Shown in pieces: positions 16,801 to 18,175 of a DNA stretch of 18,175 nucleotides; position 1 is the stretch's first letter, and every line of letters begins with the position of its first letter. The stretch lies in contig CAYTFK010000126.1 in NCBI GenBank assembly GCA_964436865.1, forward strand, positions 1 to 18,175. Reading direction: 5' to 3'. The position numbers were made by a program, and so were the translations under genes. Source of the DNA: JAXGPP01 sp964436865 (lineage in GTDB: Bacteria; Planctomycetota; Planctomycetia; Pirellulales; Thermoguttaceae). The notes beneath the pieces are model-generated. The model made no database searches and was not told the DNA's origin. It worked only from the letters and a program-made list of their open reading frames with translations.

Positions 16801-16968
16801 GATGTTCACCGCCCCAGCCACCAGCCGCGCCTGGCCCAGCAAGTCCTGGCGCATGCCGCAATCGGCCCGAGCGGCTAGCAACCAAGCAAGTACCACCCCA
16901 CCGGCAAGGGTGGCAGCTAGGGCAATCGCCGTAAGCGAGGGCCTCGTTCCGAGCCAAGCCAGTCTCAT
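10834..16968 (-). CDS. Giant hybrid sensor histidine kinase (dual extracytoplasmic sensor, eight PAS, HisKA, HATPase, receiver)
   Basis: This 2044-residue membrane protein is a hybrid sensor kinase. Domain order: TM1 (about 12-33); extracytoplasmic module of Cache/PAS-like character (about 35-190); TM2 (192-213); TM3 (229-249); CHASE-like module (about 255-460) with an extension to 515; TM4 (519-543); then eight PAS domains at about 565-680, 697-802, 815-932, 948-1056, 1071-1200, 1212-1328, 1340-1457 and 1470-1585. A short coiled coil leads to HisKA (SHEIRTP, His1630), HATPase (N-box Asn1751, DTGIGL 1783-1788, GGTGLGL 1812-1818) and a receiver (Glu1891, Asp1892, phospho-Asp1940, Lys1990). All key residues are present, so it should be active. 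The second PAS carries five cysteines in 16 residues; the fifth carries a run of acidic residues. It is followed by the Hpt gene after 40 bp. Signals sensed are unknown. Confidence 0.95.
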   Translation of the reverse strand: MRLAWLGTRPSLTAIALAATLAGGVVLAWLLAARADCGMRQDLLGQARLVAGAVNIEHVRALSGTEADLASPRYLRLKEQLAAVRAADPKCRFIYLMGRRADGKVFFYADSEPAGAEDESPPGQVYEEASPECWHAFDTHTDWVEGPMADRWGTWVSALVSLSDPRSREPVAVLGMDISTSDWKWAVAARSVLPVGLTTLVLIVVLSVGSLLLGRRARLENAPRWMGYLEPALAAAVGLILTCFAAWLAQHEAHRNQADLFRHLAESRTAMLAEGFRDLGAGLEGLSRFWEGSDNVVAEEFRHYAEHLTRHQGVQAWEWIPAVPAADKERFEQEARAAGMDDFRIWQRDAAGNRVPAAGRDVYYPVFRVMPEESNRAAIGFDLGSEPVRRVAIEEALRTGLATASEPVTLVQETGSQKAMLVCRPVFADGQCRTLRGVALAVLRLGDVLEAVAPSDMAENELVLARGDGSIESLARSWTGDLRLKGKLTARQPVLAFGKTFIVAGHAKPEFKRMQPARAGMGVILAGLLLTAGMVVVVSVLLGGRRALEELVRERTTALRESEEHIAATLRSIGDAVIACDREGTVASLNRAAEALTGWTAAEAAGRPLEEVFRVIHSQTRQTVENPVARALKTSVNVELAHHTALIAKDGTERQIADSCAPIRDPSGAVTGAVLVFRDVTEEYRRREELRESEAFQRELLMNLPAGVVVVDPVTRVIETVNDYVAALYGGSVDLLVGRPCHALFCPECDGACPVCDLGKALDNSDREMLRADGSRVAILKTVKRIQMGGREKLLECFVDVSERKAMERSLREQRDLLASVIEGTNVGTWRWNVQTGETEFDRRWAEIAGYTLDELAPISIHTWLGLTHPDDLTQCEAILQKHFAGILDHYDCECRLRHKNGTWVWVHDRGRVTQWTSDGKPLVMTGTHSDITRRKRAEEALRESEERHRQVFAAVSDALLVIDLDGKVVEANPAACRMYGYDRDQFIGLSGKDFVHPDYAHLFEVFKKQVTATGQFTAESVEVRKDGSLFHVEVRGSQVTFRGQLHLLAALRDITQRKQMEHTLQRERYYTESIVRSMADMLVVVTPDGRIATVNDATCRSSGYLEQDLIGQPATLLFEEEDEEEEEGDIVKSFMSGFSLPVNRTVLRRLAQEGFVSNLEKRLRTKSGEKIPVLLSGAVMRDEQGGVRGIVCLALDMTGRKKAEETLRSSEAKLHAITHSAQDAILMMDPQGAISYWNPAAESIFGYPREEAIGKDLHRLLAPERYHNAHHAAFPEFVRTGRGNAIGKTLELVARRKDGQEIAISMSLSAVSLEGKWHAVGIIRDITERKQAEESLRQITDRLSLATRAGGVGIWDYDVANNRLVWDEQMFRLYGITPEQFGGAYEAWQARLHPEDRQRSNEEIQRALRGDKDFNTEFRVVWPDGTTRSIRALAIVRREPSGRPSQMIGTNWDITEHRLAEEELRESKQRLDIAMQGAGMGAWHWDISEDKRYFSDQMCALLGINPATFQGTTEEFFAVMPPEDREAVKAALSRTLDHDMPYEAEYRAVWPDGSIHYITARAKLSRDDAGRPLKLSGVVWDTTDGKQAENKLKSTVAALESANKALEVSNQLAESATRAKSEFLANMSHEIRTPMTAILGFSELLLSELGVEQAPPERIEAIRTIQRNGSYLLELINDILDLSKIEAGRLNVERVACAPVQVLGDVVSLMRVRANAKKLPLTLEYIGRFPETIHSDPVRLRQVLINLIGNAIKFTETGEVRVVARLVQRLGKPALLQVDVVDTGIGLTPEQLSRLFQPFSQADSSTTRKFGGTGLGLTISKRLAEMLGGGITLSSTPGKGSTFSVTVEAGDLEGVRLLESPLEGALRTSTVAANNTALALRLDARILLAEDGPDNQRLIAFVLKNAGAEVTVVENGQIACDEALAAREAGHPFDIILMDMQMPVMDGYEATRKLRVAGYAEPIIAMTAHAMEGDSAKCRAAGCDAYLTKPIDRARFLHALARFLPPRQTQLRPEVAARPSAVEEQHTAQPATACNLPMTSRSR

Positions 16969-17327
16969 TGGTTAGCTTATCCCTTGGGCAACGCGCGGTA
17001 CCCCACGTTCAAAACTAGCACCTCATTGACAGTTGGGGGTGACGGACATATGCCACGCATACCGCACGGTGAAGAGTTGCTGCAGGATCTTCACAGACAG
17101 GCGCACACCGCGTCGGAACGAGTGGCTGTAGCGGTGGCTGGCTGGCGGCGCATCGTGATCCGTCCTGGATCTCTGGGGCGGCCGCATGATTTCCTGACAA
17201 ATCGGACGGTTCGGTCCCGTCGAGCAGAATAGTCGAGCGGGCGTGGGGACGCACTCAGAATGCAGGCTTTGCCGGATCTATCGGTATTGCCGGCGGGAAG
17301 CCCCGGCATTCCCGCTCCCAGTCCTCT
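16969..17327. other. Gene-free stretch between the kinase and ferritin-like genes
   Basis: I see no supported gene. A plus-strand frame from an ATG at 17050 to 17232 (60 residues) is Arg-rich and lacks a ribosome binding site. A TTGACA at 17026-17031 has only a poor partner (TATGCC) that contains that ATG. The upstream region of the kinase has no convincing promoter; AAGGG sits about 13 nt before its start codon. The right part holds a hairpin described separately. Confidence 0.5.
17289..17307 (-). terminator. Possible terminator hairpin after the ferritin-like gene
   Basis: GCCGG-C-GG (17289-17296) pairs with CC-CCGGC (17301-17307) around a GAAG loop: seven GC pairs with one bulged C. It lies 20 bp beyond the stop codon. 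No U-run follows on the minus strand, so it may act as a transcript-end stabiliser rather than an intrinsic terminator. Confidence 0.35.
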
Positions 17328-17996
17328 TCAACAAGGGTCGCTCACGAGCGGTCCCAGCAAGTGGCAGTCCGGCTCCAGCGCGGGGGCCAATTTGGGGATG
17401 CACTGGCGGATCAGGTCGATGTGTCGGGCTCCGGCTTGCTGAAAAGCAGCCAACTTGCGAACGAAATCCGAATCACTGGTCGTGACGATGCCGCGAAACA
17501 CGCGATTGATTTCCGAGCTCTCGATCGCCAGCACGAGCCGCAACGCTTCCTCCACACCCTCGACCGAATCGGCCGTGGCCTGCGCCTCGTCCATCTGCCG
17601 CTCCAGTCCGGCAGCCCGGCGGGCAAGGAGATCCCAGCGTGCCTCGTCGGCCGGCGAGCCGCCAATCGCCCGCTGGCAGATCGCCAGCAGTTCGGCGTGC
17701 TGCTGCTCCTGACGGGCAAGCGACGTCAGGAGATGCGCGACGGGCTTGTCCGCGGCGAATCGTGCGGCCAACTTTTCATAGATCCGCTGCGCGCGGCGCT
17801 CCAACTCAATCGCCCGGCCGACGAGTTCCGGCCCTTCGAGCCGGCGCGGCACAAGCACCTCGGTCTCAACCAGCAGCGACAGAAATGTCGTTCCCCGCTG
17901 GGCCATCACCGCCCGCAAGAACACCCGCCAGCCGAAGCACTGGATGGTCACCATCGGGTGGGCGAGAATGTCGCGTTTGCAGATCGCTCCCAGCAC
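17328..17996 (-). CDS. Ferritin-like (rubrerythrin-type) helical protein
   Basis: The 222-residue protein has the helical pattern of the ferritin-like superfamily. Helix 1 reads ELVGRAIELERRAQRIYEKL (57-76) with Glu64 and Glu66; helix 2 contains ARQEQQHAEL (94-103), an ExxH pair of Glu97 and His100 as in diiron sites. A second pair of helices contains LAIESSEINRVF (157-168) and ARHIDLI (190-196), where His192 is present but the glutamate of a second ExxH is not. Metal binding is thus plausible but perhaps incomplete. The first 50 residues are hydrophobic or neutral with two cysteines (6 and 20) and are unlike rubrerythrin. The GTG at 17996 is chosen because AGGTGA stands 6 nt before it; ATGs at 17954 and 17906 are alternatives. 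Storage or oxidative-stress roles are possible; function is unproven. Confidence 0.72.
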   Translation of the reverse strand: MLGAICKRDILAHPMVTIQCFGWRVFLRAVMAQRGTTFLSLLVETEVLVPRRLEGPELVGRAIELERRAQRIYEKLAARFAADKPVAHLLTSLARQEQQHAELLAICQRAIGGSPADEARWDLLARRAAGLERQMDEAQATADSVEGVEEALRLVLAIESSEINRVFRGIVTTSDSDFVRKLAAFQQAGARHIDLIRQCIPKLAPALEPDCHLLGPLVSDPC

Positions 17997-18038
17997 GTGT
18001 CACCTCGGCTGGCTGGATGCGGCGTGGATTCGACGCCC

Positions 18039-18067
18039 AAGCTACGAAAGCCGCAGTCACATGTCAA
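18039..18067 (-). promoter_or_regulatory. Probable promoter of the ferritin-like gene
   Basis: On the minus strand TTGACA (18067-18062, perfect -35) and TAGCTT (18044-18039, weak -10) are separated by 17 nt. The start would be near 18032, giving a leader of about 35 nt to the GTG. Upstream, TACCA (18084-18088)/TGGTA (18091-18095) is a small perfect dyad centred about 58 bp before the start point, where an activator or repressor could bind. Confidence 0.4.
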
Positions 18068-18175
18068 CTGCAGCAACTACTTATACCAGGTGGTACGACA
18101 ACCCTTCCGAAGACAAGTGGCCGAACGGCACGCCCTTGGTAGCGCCAAGCAGGGTTTGGTAGAATTGCCGGTTTT

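Noticed and set aside
17026..17232. TTGACA at 17026 with a downstream 60-codon plus-strand frame
   Set aside because: The paired -10 (TATGCC) is poor and contains the start codon, so it cannot drive that frame; the translation is Arg-rich and has no Shine-Dalgarno.

Overview
The window is a GC-rich bacterial chromosome segment. The gene repertoire points to a planctomycete-like heterotroph: a Tat-exported aldo/keto-reductase-like protein, a Gfo/Idh/MocA oxidoreductase next to rhamnulokinase, a PDZ/S41 protease, a decayed carboxypeptidase-regulatory-like domain, a multi-PAS hybrid kinase, few strong Shine-Dalgarno sites and no mobile elements. The taxonomic call is an inference from gene content; no rRNA or marker gene is present.

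Left block (1-3.65 kb, minus strand): a sulfate-assimilation cluster read in the order cysH (four-cysteine APS reductase), an Rrf2-family repressor, sat (ATP sulfurylase) and a TauE/SafE-type membrane exporter cut by the left edge. Sat makes APS and the cluster-binding CysH reduces it to sulfite, so no APS kinase is needed for this route. The Rrf2 protein lacks iron-sulfur cysteines and resembles the cysteine-metabolism repressors of that family. The block has a good promoter upstream of cysH, dyads before rrf2 and before sat, and a large three-part hairpin between sat and the exporter gene.

Second block (3.9-6.5 kb, plus strand): rhamnulokinase followed 67 bp later by a Gfo/Idh/MocA oxidoreductase, probably one sugar-catabolic transcription unit. 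Third block (6.5-8.6 kb, plus): a near-consensus promoter, a leader of about 170 nt with three hairpins, and a secreted PDZ/S41 C-terminal-processing-type protease. Convergent to it (8.6-9.6 kb, minus) lies a Tat-signal protein with an aldo/keto-reductase-like fold but without recognisable catalytic residues. From 9.7 to 10.0 kb is a frameshifted remnant of a carboxypeptidase-regulatory-like domain, then a small helical orphan protein (10.1-10.4 kb, plus).

Right block (10.4-17.0 kb, minus): a 2044-residue hybrid sensor kinase with two extracytoplasmic sensor modules, eight PAS domains, HisKA, HATPase and a receiver, followed 40 bp later by a stand-alone Hpt protein. Together they form most of a phosphorelay whose output regulator is not in the window. 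After a 359-bp non-coding stretch comes a ferritin-like protein gene (17.3-18.0 kb, minus) with its own likely promoter. I found no RNA genes, CRISPR arrays, insertion sequences or clearly new multi-gene system. The most notable points are the layered cis-regulation of the sulfur operon, the cysteine-rich PAS domain in the giant kinase, and the frameshifted remnant.
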